This document shows, in pieces, positions 1-10,280 of a stretch of 64,000 bases of DNA. Source of the stretch: Cristatella mucedo (Eukaryota > Bryozoa > Phylactolaemata > Cristatellidae). The stretch is taken from assembly GCA_009760855.2 (NCBI GenBank), contig WPIO01000018.1:3999001-4063000 (forward strand), read 5' to 3'. Position numbers and translations under genes: made by a program. Positions within the stretch are counted from its first letter, which is position 1, and every line of letters starts with the position of its first letter. The notes beneath the pieces are model-generated. The model saw nothing but the letters and a program-made list of their open reading frames with translations. It searched no databases and was not told the origin of the DNA.

Positions 1-1850
1 CAGTGAGTTGCAGAAGTCGAGACGAGATGTCACGAATGCATGGACCAACTTGGACGTGGTATCCTTATCTAAACAAGCCCTAATTTTAGCAATGTTATGA
101 AGCTGAAAATAGGCTGATTTGACTGTGGAGCTGATGTGGTCGTCTAACGAGAGGTCGCTTTGGAATATGACACCTAGATTTCGAGCTGATGCAACTGGAG
201 ATATGCTGGCAGAGCCAATTTTGAAAGTCAGCCTTTCCAATTTCTGAATAACACTAGGTTTGCCCATAACGAGTAAGTTAGTTTTATCATCGTTTAGTTT
301 TAGAAAATTTGCTGCCATCCATGATCGGATGTCATCAATGCATGCAGCAAGTGAGTTGAGAGAATTTGAGGTGCTCGAAGGCTGGGAGGGATCAAAGCAA
401 AGGTACAACTGAGTGTCATCCGCATAGAAGTGAAAGCCTAGATTGTGCTTGGCAATCACATCAGCGAGAGGGAGAGTATAAACGGTGAAAAGGACCGGAC
501 CTAGCACAGAGCCCTGAGGTACTCCATATTTTAGAGGTACTTCAGATGATCTTTGTCCATTCACGTCAACGCTCTGGAGTCTCCCACTGAGATAGGACCT
601 GAACCACTGCAGAGCAGTGCCAGTGATGCCCAGGCGAGATGAAAGGCGCTCTAAAAGAACTTTGTGATCGATGGTATCAAAAGCTGCCGAAAGATCGAGC
701 AAAACAAGAAGAGACACTCTACCCATGTCTGCATTCCTAAGTAGGTCGTTGTATACCCGAAGCAATGCTGACTCTGTGGAGTGATTAGCTCTAAAGCCAG
801 ACTGGAACTTACTAGCAAGGTGTGAGGTTTCGATATACGAGTTCAGCTGGTCTGCCACGACCCGTTCCAGTGTCTTTGATAGGAATGGTAGAAGGGAGAC
901 TGGGCGGTTGTTGCTTAAGTTCTCTTGGTCTAGTGTAGCTTTCTTGAGAAGTGGCCTGACTACAGCTTTTTTGAAAGGTGCTGGGACCTGACCTGAGGCT
1001 AATGACATATTAATGATGTTGGTTATGCATGGCAGCAGCAGATCAATGCAACGTAGGAGCAGGACAGTGGGAATAGGGTCCAGTGGACTTGTTGTCTTCT
1101 TTGATTGAGATACGAGCTTTAGGACTACATCACTGGTGACCTGTTTAAATGCAGACATTGAGATGCAGCCAGGAACCGAGGAACAGCATTCTAGTGGGAA
1201 GGTTGTCATCGCAGGGATGGATTCCCTGATTTTGTCTATTTTCTGCATAAAGAATCGAGAGAAGCGATCGGCTAGATCATCACAAGGATCATCTGGTAAG
1301 GAGCTAACCTGGGAATGGTTGAGGAGATGGTTTATTGTCGACATCAGCATTTTTGGATTGTGCATCTGTGATTCAACAATGTTTCTATAGAAGCTAGACT
1401 TAGCCTTTGCTAGGATCGATTGGTACGACCTACAGTAGTCTTCATATGCCTGTCGATGGACAGTTAGTCCGGATCTTTTGTATGCCTTTTCAAGCTTTCG
1501 TTTAGTAGACTTGGCTAGTTTAATGTCTGTGGTAAACCATAGGCCGTCTGGGCGGGGGCGCACAGTGCGCTTTGTCAAAGGTGCAAACTCGTCGAGCGTG
1601 TCAGCTAGTGTCGTGTTGTAGCAATCTACCAGTGATGACAGATCGGAGGGAGGACTGAGCAGCAAAGGTGAAGCAGATATGCTCGCACGGACAGCATCGA
1701 TGTCAAGGGTCTTGAGGTTTCGCGATTCACAGGTTATTTTAGAGGAGAATGTGGGCACACACTGTAGATTGAATGAGATCTGCATGTGGTCAGATAAGCA
1801 GGATTTGGTGATAACTGGTGATGACAAAGTGCAGTTATTTTTGAGAAAAT
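1..1850 (-). CDS. L2-A reverse transcriptase, partial at window edge
   Basis: After the probable frameshift, the reading frame appears open down to position 1 and runs off the window. Reading 3'-ward, I see RPVSLLPFLSKTLERV, FQSGFRANHSTESALL, motif A LLDLSAAFDTIDH (about 650-700), motif B YGVPQGSVLGPVLF (about 490-530), motif C FHFYADDTQLY (about 405-440) and LKLNDDKTNLLVMG (about 265-305). The enzyme copies LINE RNA into the genome at a nicked target. All catalytic aspartates that I can see are present, so this copy is young relative to the others in the window. Confidence 0.8.
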
Positions 1851-2435
1851 TTGGTCGAGTGTGTGACCCTTGATGTTGGTAGGGCCATGCACATGAGCCA
1901 CAAGAGATAATGATTCTGTCAATGTACGAAATTCGGTGCTGAAAGCGTCAGATAAGTTATCAAAGTGAACGTTGAAATCACCCATAACGAGGAAGGATCG
2001 ATTTCTTGCACACAGAATCGAAATGAGATCGGAGAAATCTGAGATAAAGGAGGATTTGGTACCTGGTGGGCGATAGACTACTGCCACTATCGGTAGCTTG
2101 TTTTCGGGTGAGACCAGGACAATTGATTCAAAAGACTGCTTCGAGGGTACCGCAAATGGCTTGAAGTTGAATTTCGAGCGCACGATCATAGCAACTCCAC
2201 CTCCAGTTTTGATTGATCTAGGGGTGTGAAAGAACGTGAAACCAGATGGAGTAGCGTCTTTAATTGTCGGGCAGTTTATCGATTTCAGCCAAGTTTCAGT
2301 TAGGGCGAGCAGGTCGATACCATTTTCAGAAACAAGGTCGTTTATTACTAGAGGTTTATTGCACATTGAGCGAGGATTCCAAAGGCAAGCGTTAAGTCTG
2401 GCCGATTGGGTTACAACAGGCCTGATGACCACCAA
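1734..2435 (-). CDS. L2-A endonuclease domain (frameshifted at its C-terminal end)
   Basis: This is the APE-like endonuclease that nicks target DNA for target-primed reverse transcription. Visible motifs are LALTETWL near residues 43-50, GGGVAMIVR near 77-85, VAVVYRPPG near 117-125 and VMGDFNVHFD near 149-158. In this frame the protein leaves the family pattern after SKITALCHH. In the neighbouring frame the sequence continues as expected, including the family's S-D-H motif (LSDHMQ), so a one-base indel near 1840-1855 is likely. The first methionine may not be the true start, because the upstream part of the LINE protein is not resolved. Confidence 0.75.
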   Translation of the reverse strand: MVVIRPVVTQSARLNACLWNPRSMCNKPLVINDLVSENGIDLLALTETWLKSINCPTIKDATPSGFTFFHTPRSIKTGGGVAMIVRSKFNFKPFAVPSKQSFESIVLVSPENKLPIVAVVYRPPGTKSSFISDFSDLISILCARNRSFLVMGDFNVHFDNLSDAFSTEFRTLTESLSLVAHVHGPTNIKGHTLDQIFSKITALCHHQLSPNPAYLTTCRSHSIYSVCPHSPLK

Positions 2436-3244
2436 GTTTGAGAGATTTACAGTGACGCATGCGGGGGGGGGGGAGCGTGCTAAGCGGTTCGAGACAATGC
2501 TAGGAATACCAAACGAGCAGCGTCTAAGCTGGCGGTTCCGGCCACCGCGGCGGCTACGGGGTGCTTTCCTTTTGTTAATGCATAGTTCATGAATCTTAGC
2601 AACAACATTAATATCTAGGAATGCATTTGATATATGATGACGAAGCGATAGCAGCTGCTGACGACCATAACTAACAAGTAGGTTACTAGCCGCCGGCGTA
2701 GCTAATGCAGCCGCCGGCGTGGGAGGCCCAGCAGCCCGAAGCGAAAAGCGTTTAGATGTCCATAGGCACGTAATTTCTTACGCGCTGCGGTCAAAAAACA
2801 ATCAGAATAACTTTAAACAGGTCTTAGCTGTATCGTTTCCGTATACGATGTTCGCACGAACTTCGGTTTTCGGAAGAATTCTGCAACGAACAAGAACGCA
2901 CGTTAGAGCGCTCTATGTCAGGAAGTGGTGCTGAGTCACTAAGTAATCTTAAACCTCAGTGAATAGCAGCTCGCGATCTTTTTTCTATATGGGCGAGGCC
3001 ACGTGCTTTGTATAGCCCCCTCAGCGAGCTACAGCTCTTACGTGGGACTTCACATGCAAACTGATAGAAAGCCAATTGAGATATTGTTAGCACCTAAATT
3101 CACAGAAATCAGCACTCAACGAGCAATACATATGGACGACACAACAAACGGTGAGAGGAACAAGTGCATTTATGTAAAAATTTAATATTCCCGTGAGTCA
3201 GCTGATGTCTACAAGTCATTCAACCTTAAGCCACATGCTTCGGG

Positions 3245-3388
3245 AGCATAGCACCTGCAGGCTGGAACTCCAAATGGTTAGAGGTGTATTATCCCTTTGC
3301 AGCAAATGCAAAGCGCCTAGAAAGAGATTGAGTTCTCTGAGCGCGCTTTATCAAGTGTATTATTATTATTATTATTATTATTGTAGAC
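3245..3388 (+). mobile_element. L2-A LINE 3' end fragment
   Basis: This is the extreme 3' end of L2-A in plus orientation. The conserved GCAGCAAATG.AAAGCGCC block, the AAAGAGATTGAG stem and the GCGCTTTATCAAGTG end are followed by (TTA)n ending near 3383. Only the last ~100 bp are clearly recognisable; the 5' limit is uncertain. Confidence 0.8.
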
Positions 3389-3389
3389 A

Positions 3390-4516
3390 CAGCGAAACAA
3401 CTTTGTTTGAAAATGTGATTAGCATAATGCCCTGGCCTGAGTCGAGTATTGTGGCTGGGTAGGTGGGAGAGAGAGAAACTAAAGGGACTTTACTCAAGTG
3501 AGTGAGTCTCAAACATTGAAGCCGATGTGGTCCTAGATGGGGCGGCCAATGCAAATTAGTCGTAATTTCCGGTAACGGGGCGCCTGCAAATTGCAATGGC
3601 GCGCCTGCAAGCTCATGACAGAGAAGCATAGCCACCGAGTTCTTCTAGCGCATTATTAGCACCAAAAGCATCAAAGCGTGAAAATGTAGCTGCTTGTTTG
3701 AGCTAGAAAGCAAATCGATTTAAAAAGTTTGCCAATACATGACCTTGCCAGCAAGGCCACCTAGCCTCACCCATCGTGCTGGACAGTTTTCCTTCCTTAA
3801 AGTAACGATTGGTACCTTTTGAGATTGCAACCCGATGAAGACGTGTTTGTTAGCTTCACATCCTTGAATCCTTTATTTATTAATCCTAGTTGCTCCCACC
3901 AGCATTCGCAACCTTATATATCCTTTTATCAGTGCCTTTTAGTGCTTCTTAGTGCTTATTGGTGCTCCTTAGTGCTTTCGACTCACGTCGATTACCACCC
4001 TTGGTAAGGCAGAGCTTGGCGAAGGACACAACGACCATATTCTCAGCCGAGCTCCGTATAGATCCTGGGCGCCGTGGAAGATTCTAGTCTTGCTTAGTTC
4101 CAATGTAAGGAAATACTCTTTTGAACTGTTTTTTGCGGCTGTGAACGCTGTTTTGGTTGGCAGTGTGTTTCTCGCTACCACTCTAATTGCTACCTAAAAT
4201 TATTCTGATGGCTATAAAGAACTAAGTTGGTTTACGAGGTGCGCCATCCGACACTTGCTTCTAAAGATCAATAAAAAAAATGAACAATCCATTTATTTCT
4301 GTCATTAGCTGAAAAGCTGGCTACGGCTATAGAGCTCCAGCATAAAATAAAAAAATGACTCTATAAAACTGCTGTTAACACGAATAATACTAAGAAAACA
4401 TTAATGAAGATTTTTCTAAATTTTTTTACTAGTACCAATAAATAGAGATTAGTAACGCAATGACTTAGATTTAGCAGCTTGGCGAAGAGAACTGGCCAAT
4501 TGTTTCGATATCTTAC
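3390..4516. other. Unassigned stretch downstream of Ig-like exon 5
   Basis: No repeat family or convincing exon was recognised. The next exon or 3' end of the minus-strand Ig-like gene could lie here or beyond position 1. A minus-strand open frame at 3969-4181 has no recognisable domain and no phase-1 acceptor that I trust. Confidence 0.4.
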
Positions 4517-4861
4517 CGTCTGTAAAAGCTGTAGAGCTTTTAATTTGTTCGAGTACGCCGTAGAAATCTGTCAAAATAGTGCAGCTGTAGTGGAATTTGG
4601 TGCCTTTGCTGTACTCAATGAAGAAAACAGAACGCCTTAGCAGATTTTGGCATGAAACCTGTATTCTCCATTCGGCTAGGCTTTCATTGTACCGCCTAAG
4701 AGAACCTTTGTGGTTGCAGAAAAAGTCCGTAATTTTATATCCGTTTGAAATTCGCACACCAAATTTCTGCATCGATGTACACGGTACAGTAGCAAGGCAG
4801 GTGATATTTATTGCAATTTGACTGCCACGCTCCAAAGTATTTGCCATATGCAAAGAGCAAG
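4517..4861 (-). CDS. Ig-like domain exon 5 (last in window) of a multi-domain surface or secreted protein
   Basis: This is one exon of 345 nt (115 codons) coding for one Ig-like domain. The acceptor is a long pyrimidine tract ending TTTTGTAG at 4862-4863; the donor is GACG|GTAAGA at 4517/4516. Both ends are phase 1. The domain has C1 in INITC, C2 in DFFC, C3 in WRIQVSC and C4 in FHYSC, spaced 26, 21 and 22 residues. An extra Cys sits six residues after C1 (TCLATVPC), as in Ig-like exon 4. The L.I..(V)...D.x.Y.x.C-like E-F strand and the two boundary cysteines suggest an Ig fold, but the usual C-strand Trp is absent and a W-x5-C motif is present instead. No transmembrane segment is seen. Family identity beyond Ig-like is unknown. 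Confidence 0.75.
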
Positions 4862-5312
4862 CTACAAAAGGAAAAAAGTCAAACTTGACTAAAAGATCCT
4901 CGATGAGTTCATGAAAATTCACGGTCACTACGATAGTAGTGTAGGGATTTCCACTAAGATTTCGCCCGTAGATTTTGGAATGAACTTGTGTGAACGGCGT
5001 GCTATTGTGAGCTGTGAGCCCAAACGGAAGCTAACGATCAACACCGACTTGCTATTTACTATATCAGCGCAGCGTTTTTTGTGGCAATCGCCTGCTTTCT
5101 GTTTAACTCTAGCCGTAGCTCAGAATAAAGAACCTGAATTAGGCTGCAAAAATGATGCCAATTGTTGACTGATGACGTTTCAGTTTTCCTTTCTCAGCCC
5201 GTTCAAATGACAGTGGCAGGCCTCTGAAGAAATCTGCACGTTATTTCAACGGGAAAATTACCCACAAAATAGCAGCTAGCGAATTCATGGCCATTCTGAT
5301 CGTCGTAATATT

Positions 5313-6452
5313 ATAACAACAACAACAATATTGCACTTGATAAAGCGCCCTCAGAGAACTTAATCTCTTTCTAGGCGCTTTACATTTGCTGCAAAGTGAT
5401 ACGCAATAGAATAGTAAGTAAAATCATGCTTGAAAAACAAACACAATGAATAACATGGTTAGGGGTTACATGCACTGGGTCAGCATGCAAATGTGGTTAG
5501 TGGCAGCACGAACAGTGTCAGCACGCAAAAGCACATCGAGGACGAATCACAAGGACCCACTAAATGCTGTCCTAAATAGGTATGTTTTTAAGTTTCTTTT
5601 AAATGTGGTCAGGTCAGGGGATGTTCTGATGCAGGTCGGGAGGGAGTTCCAGGCTGTGGGAGCATACGAGCTAAATGCACGGTCTCCAAAGGATTTAAGG
5701 TTTGTACGAGGTATTTCTAGACTGTTGGATTCCGAAAAGCGAGTGGTACGATGCTTTGCCTGATGGGGTAGTATATCTGAAAGATAGGCTGGAGCCATAG
5801 AATGAAGAGACCTAAAAGTGAGCGACAAAACCTTGAAGTCAATCCGTTGCTTGACTGGTAACCAGTGCAGGTCGGCGAGAAGTGGAGTAACGTGGAAACT
5901 GCGACGCTCACGACAGACAAGCCTAGCTGCAGAGTTTTGCACCAGCTGCAATCGCCTGATCGCACATGCTGGTAGGCCAGTAAGCAGTGAGTTGCAGAAG
6001 TCGAGACGAGATGTCACGAATGCATGGACCAACTTGGACGTGGTATCCTTATCTAAACAAGCCCTAATTTTAGCAATGTTATGAAGCTGAAAATAGGCTG
6101 ATTTGACTGTGGAGCTGATGTGGTCGTCTAACGAGAGGTCGCTATGGAATATGACACCTAGATTTTGAGCTGATGCAACTGGAGATATGCTGGCAGAGCC
6201 AATTTTGAAAGTCAGCCTTTCCAATTTCTGAATAACACTAGGTTTGCCCATAACGAGTAAGTTAGTTTTATCATCGTTTAGTTTTAGAAAATTTGCTGCC
6301 ATCCATGATCGGATGTCATCAATGCATGCAGCAAGTGAGTTGAGAGAATTTGAGGTGCTCGAAGGCTGGGAGGGATCAAAGCAAAGGTACAACTGAGTGT
6401 CATCCGCATAGAAGTGAAAGCCTAGATTGTGCTTGGCAATCACATCAGCGAG
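5313..6452 (-). mobile_element. L2-A LINE, 5'-truncated copy
   Basis: Runs from a CAA-rich tail at 5313 through the 3' hairpin block and the C-terminal half of the RT, then stops abruptly at 6452, where it meets an AT-rich hairpin. It shares diagnostic changes with the copy at 27350-27735 (GTGATACGCAATAGAATAG and GGTTACATGCACTGGG where most copies read GGGAAATGCAATTGAATGG and GGTGACATGCACAGGG), so both stem from one source lineage. Confidence 0.9.
5547..6443 (-). CDS. L2-A RT C-terminal half (truncated LINE protein)
   Basis: An uninterrupted 298-codon frame that begins inside RT motif C (FHFYADDTQLY at about residues 9-19). It continues through LKLNDDKTNLLVMG and the thumb and C-terminal region (AKHRTTRFSESNSL, APTAWNSLPTC) to the end of the protein, FRTAFSGSL. 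It lacks the endonuclease and the RT palm motifs A and B, so it cannot act alone. The intact frame over almost 900 nt indicates a recent insertion. The first Met is internal to the family protein. Confidence 0.85.
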   Translation of the reverse strand: MIAKHNLGFHFYADDTQLYLCFDPSQPSSTSNSLNSLAACIDDIRSWMAANFLKLNDDKTNLLVMGKPSVIQKLERLTFKIGSASISPVASAQNLGVIFHSDLSLDDHISSTVKSAYFQLHNIAKIRACLDKDTTSKLVHAFVTSRLDFCNSLLTGLPACAIRRLQLVQNSAARLVCRERRSFHVTPLLADLHWLPVKQRIDFKVLSLTFRSLHSMAPAYLSDILPHQAKHRTTRFSESNSLEIPRTNLKSFGDRAFSSYAPTAWNSLPTCIRTSPDLTTFKRNLKTYLFRTAFSGSL

Positions 6453-6493
6453 TAATATATATCATCAATTAATTATATTGATAATATATATTA
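6453..6493. repeat. AT-rich imperfect palindrome at the 5' junction of an L2-A copy
   Basis: The sequence begins TAATATATATCATCAAT and ends ATTGATAATATATATTA, giving an almost perfect inverted repeat of about 17 bp arms around a short centre. It abuts the truncated 5' end of the L2-A copy. It may be the target at which the LINE inserted or a junction product. Confidence 0.6.
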
Positions 6494-6689
6494 CCAAAGA
6501 GAGATCGCCAGAAACAATCACCCAACCGTTCAGAATGGTTTGTTCCGACGAATATATGGCAAAAAATGCAAATCGCCACGTAAGCAGTCGTCTCTATTAG
6601 CTGACGGTACAATAGCACGGCCATTTCAGATATCGACAGGTGGATAAACAAATTCAGATAAATGAAGCAAGTTCTTGCGCCAACACAAG

Positions 6690-7145
6690 GCCTGCAACGG
6701 CTCAGCTACTTCGTACGTAGCTCAAATACTGCACCAGTTTGAGTCACCTCAGATCCTCTTTTGACGATAAACTAGCTTGTCCACTTCTACGCTCGGCAAA
6801 AGTTAGCAAAGGTCCCAGACTTCGGAACTCGCGTCCACAATTCTTAAGCAATCGCAACAATTCTGGTGCGTCCTAATGTGGCACATCCTTTTCAGCGGCC
6901 CTCAGCCGCTGGTATGGTACTCACTTCCTCATCTGCCCTCCCGACTCAGCTATGCTACCCACTTCATCTACTGCGAGCGATAAAGTCTAGTGACTACTGC
7001 ATGCGTACCGAAAGCTGCGTGCCGAAAGCAGCGTAGGCTTTGATTTCGCGATCGAAGACCCTTCTGCATAAAACTGACTTGGTTTTGTATCTTTTCGTAG
7101 TCATTAACAGCGATACGTCACATTACTGTATCTCATTTATGCATA
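6690..7145 (+). mobile_element. L2-B LINE 3' fragment
   Basis: This decayed 3' part of the second L2-like family matches the region 11720-12120 in order: a CTGCACCAGTTT block, GACTTCGGAACTCGCGTCCACAATTCTTA, TGGCACATCCTTTTCAGCGG, then the AAGTCT-GACTACTGCATGCGTACCGAAAGC end region. Many substitutions and no open frame remain. Confidence 0.7.
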
Positions 7146-7682
7146 GATGCTGTAAGAAAAAAGGGTGTCATTAGGATCAAATAAATACTTGACATAGTCT
7201 AACGGTTTTGGCGACGTTATTCAGATCATTTCCTGGAGGCCTTAATCAGGTTCCAGCAGGGCAAGCGGTGCCAAGGCCGACACCGATTAAATAACGAGGT
7301 TGACATTGGATTAAATGTGTTTCTGGTCGAAATCCTCGACTGAAAAGACAATGTGCCTAATACGAGTATCTAATATAAATGGTACGGCGTGAGCATAGCA
7401 AAGACGTAAAGCCCGTTCTATATCATTGTGCCCATCAGCCAAGCCTAGTCAAGTTGGCGCCCGACCTAGAGCTCTCTTAACCAAAGTGGCATGTAACATT
7501 AATGGAGATCTTGAGTTTACAATTGCGGTTTTAAAACTAGGAGATTTTTTTTTGCAGGAGATCAGTAGCTTGGGACTTTAATAATCTTGATTTGATAAAG
7601 CGTCACTACGTGCTTGAGAACTACACGCAGACACGAGCCAAAAATTTAATAACACATCGTGCATTTCAATCTAGTCATTCTG
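7145..7682. other. Unassigned AT-rich stretch
   Basis: Between the L2-B fragment and SINE-1 I see no coding potential, no tail hairpin and no recognised repeat. Confidence 0.4.
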
Positions 7683-7870
7683 GTTTAAATTAAAATTAAA
7701 TACTAGCTGATTTAAAAGCTCCTTTTTATAGCGACAGAAGAGCCTTTACGGCTATCACCACCGCTTGCAGTGGTGTTATAGGATTGCCCACCGCAGGATT
7801 CGAACCCACGACATCGGGACCGAGGTCATGAAAAGCAAACACCTAAACTATTGCGCCAGCACGGCTCACC
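7683..7870 (-). mobile_element. SINE-1, tRNA-derived short interspersed element
   Basis: Read on the minus strand the copy starts GGTGAGCCGTGCTGGCGCAA and has an RNA polymerase III B box GGGTTCGAATCCTGC. It then has a non-tRNA body with AAGCGGTGGTGATAGCC and GGCTCTTCTGTCGCTA, and ends ATCAGCTAGTATTTAATTTT. Two more copies (47820-48006 and 62293-62438) share the head, body and tail, which shows a dispersed family rather than a functional tRNA. Confidence 0.85.
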
Positions 7871-8623
7871 GACCCATTATCGGCTGGCATCTTCATTTAT
7901 TACAGAGAACGTTTCGTTTTACTTCCCATGCTTGCTCTTACTTTCTCGAGCGGCTTGGACCAGTTATAAGGACTGAGCTCAACTGCTGGGAAAAATAATC
8001 GCCTGGATGCTGGTTCTTGCTCGTCGAGGCGGCCACCTAACTAATCATAGTAAAGCTATCCGGAGGACTATTAACCTTTTGAGAAGGACGCAAGATGAAT
8101 TTCAGGAAAACATATAATGGAGAAATTGAGGAGTAAGGAAATCATGGAAAAAATAACTACGTGTCAAAGATTTGTTGGTGCGGTGCGATTCTTCTTGAAG
8201 CAGAGTTCACCTTGCCAGGACATAAGAAGTGGGTGAATTCACCAAACCTCGATAACTTCCTCCAGCTATTAGTGTTAATTTGCTAGTCGGATATTGAGCT
8301 GGCCTCCATTACGCAGGAGAAGTTTCGACAATCTCGCTGGCATGTGCGAAAATACTGTGCTTGTAAAACAACCGATTAAACCGCTCAAAAAGTAATCATC
8401 TTGGTACTGCCCACGGTCGAGCACAATGCAAAGGTAGTACGGCCAGTCTGAGATGTGGGAACTACGGTCTTGGAGCCTTAATCGAGCAGCTAAACGAGTC
8501 GGCATGCTACTGGCTTTCTTGGAAAAAACACGATAGTGCAAGCCCTTTGCTTTGGCCAGCGAAATTAACACCCTACAATTTACCTTCTTTACCATCTATG
8601 TCAGTAAACTAACAAAGTGGCTG

Positions 8624-10060
8624 CTATATGCTATAAATCTGTTTAGTGTCCGACTGGCAGGAATTCAGTTTTCTAATGAAAAAAGAAGCCCTGGTTTTTT
8701 TAAGCTTTCGGGTGTAAACTCGAAGGAAGTCTTTAAAATTGACTAGGTCTGCCTCAGACCCCGATTTCTTGAAACGACGTTCCAGCCTGCGCTTAACACG
8801 GCGCACCTTAAGGAGTTTTTTTGAAAATTGAAAGCAATCTCGACGACTTTGAACACGGATAGAGCGAACGGGAGCATGCTTGTCAAGAGCACTCCCGAGT
8901 GTCATGTTCATCGCATCAGTGAGGGTATCGAGGCTGCCGGTCGAGTCTGAATGCAGATCAAGAAGGCCTGCATCACAAACAGATTTCAAAAACTTGTCCA
9001 AGTCAATGCTTTGTAAGTTACGTCGTTTGGCAAATTCGACATTGCCCTGCACGTACGAGGGAGCAGGAACAGTAAACGAGACCGAACAATGATCTCAGAG
9101 GGTCAGTGGGCACACCACAAAGTCAGTGGGGAGGACATCCTTAGTAATCACGAGATCTAGAATGTGGCCACCGACGTGGGTGCTATGATTAACGTGTTGG
9201 GCCAAACCAAGATTCTCCAGACAGTCAAGAAATGAGCGGACCTGGCTGTTGCTAGGGTTGTCAACGTGAATATTGAAGTCTCCTACAATCAGTAGCGGCC
9301 TGTCGCACACGAATATTTTAGCGAGGAACTCTGAAAACTCCTCTATAAAAAAGTTTAGACAGCCAGAAGGAGGCCGGTATATCGCAACGGTGAGAGGCAT
9401 TGTCTTTGATGAAGACCTGATAGCAACCGATTCAAACGATGACCCATGCGAGAAACTGCACATTTTATAGCCAAATGATTCGCGAACAACAATTGCAACC
9501 CCTCCACCAACCTTGTCAGAACGCATGGACTGATAGAATGAGAACCCGGGTGGGGTGGTCTCGGAAATACAGCTACTGGAACAAGGCGTCATCCAGGTTT
9601 CGGTAAGCAGAAATGCATCTAGCTTCTCCTGGACCACCTAATCGCGTATAAGTAACCCCTTGGTTTTTAGCGAGCGGACATTTAGTAGGCGGAATTTAAG
9701 AGGCTGTCCAACAACTGGGCGACGGCGATGAAGTGGCTTGTATTCTCTACCGTTTGCGTCCGGCCCGGCGGACGCTGGCTCTTCGAATTTGAATTTGACC
9801 TTGGTAACGGCCGTGGGACGACGTTTCACAACGTGCTGGGCTACAGTGGGTGGGATACTACCGCAACAAGTACTATTTAGCGCTTTAAACTTACGAGTCG
9901 TAGGTTTGATAGCCGGGCTGTTGATGGGGCGAACGCAGGATGCACGTAGGTTCTCACTGACCCGCCGGAGAAGGCCCGCCGGTAGGTATCGACTAATGGC
10001 GACATCGCATCTTATGCTAAGCAGGTCCTGTTTTGTGTAGCATATCCAAGGACAGCTCAC
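8624..10060 (-). pseudogene. L2-B ORF N-terminal and endonuclease region, interrupted
   Basis: Three consecutive minus-strand blocks form one LINE protein segment. Block 10060-9638 is the N-terminal region ending LLNVRSLKTKGLLIRD. After a single TAG, block 9637-9095 carries the endonuclease motifs AFLLTETW, GGGVAIVVRESFG, LTVAIYRPPSG and IVGDFNIHVDN. Block 9052-8624 is the linker to the RT, rich in Arg and Lys (VRRVKRRLERRFKKSG). The stop after RD and a frame change near 9090 break the protein. The endonuclease would nick target DNA. The orientation is opposite to the RT half at 10281-12068. Confidence 0.8.
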
Positions 10061-10280
10061 AAATAGTCATAGCGAAGATAGCAGCGGAATACCCGAAGGT
10101 ATTACGGAGAAATCAAGTAAAGGTCCACACCACGCTAGGAGTCGCCCGAGGCCGCTCTTTAGCGCGGGGAGGAATGTTTATAAGACAGTAAACCATTTAC
10201 TGGCCAATGCTGTCAGGTCTGACTCCCCAGATATTAAGGGCTCAGCCGAAAAGTTTTCAGCCTTCTTTACTGAAAAAATT

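Larger units (their letters stand above)
1..2760 (-). mobile_element. L2-A LINE (L2/CR1-like), best-preserved copy, cut by window start
   Basis: This is a non-LTR retrotransposon read on the minus strand. It carries an apurinic-type endonuclease domain (about 2435-1740) followed by a reverse transcriptase (about 1850 to 1). The end of the RT and the 3' tail lie beyond position 1; they can be inferred from the other copies, such as 5313-6452. The region upstream of the endonuclease is GC-rich and has a short direct repeat of GCCGCCGGCGT near 2690-2720, typical of a LINE 5' region, but the exact 5' end is uncertain. One apparent frameshift near 1840-1855 separates the two domains. The L2/CR1 assignment rests on the EN-RT order, the YADD context and the short-repeat tail seen in sister copies. 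Confidence 0.85.

Noticed and set aside
5446-6084. Plus-strand open frames opposite the L2-A RT (also at 24933-25199, 37371-37643, 52741-53001, 53758-54105)
   Set aside because: Antisense shadows of the L2-A frame; they recur only where L2-A occurs.
7765-7870. A tRNA gene with a GGGTTCGAATCC B box
   Set aside because: The same head, a non-tRNA body and an AT-rich tail recur at 47820 and 62293; this is a SINE, and no complete cloverleaf is formed.
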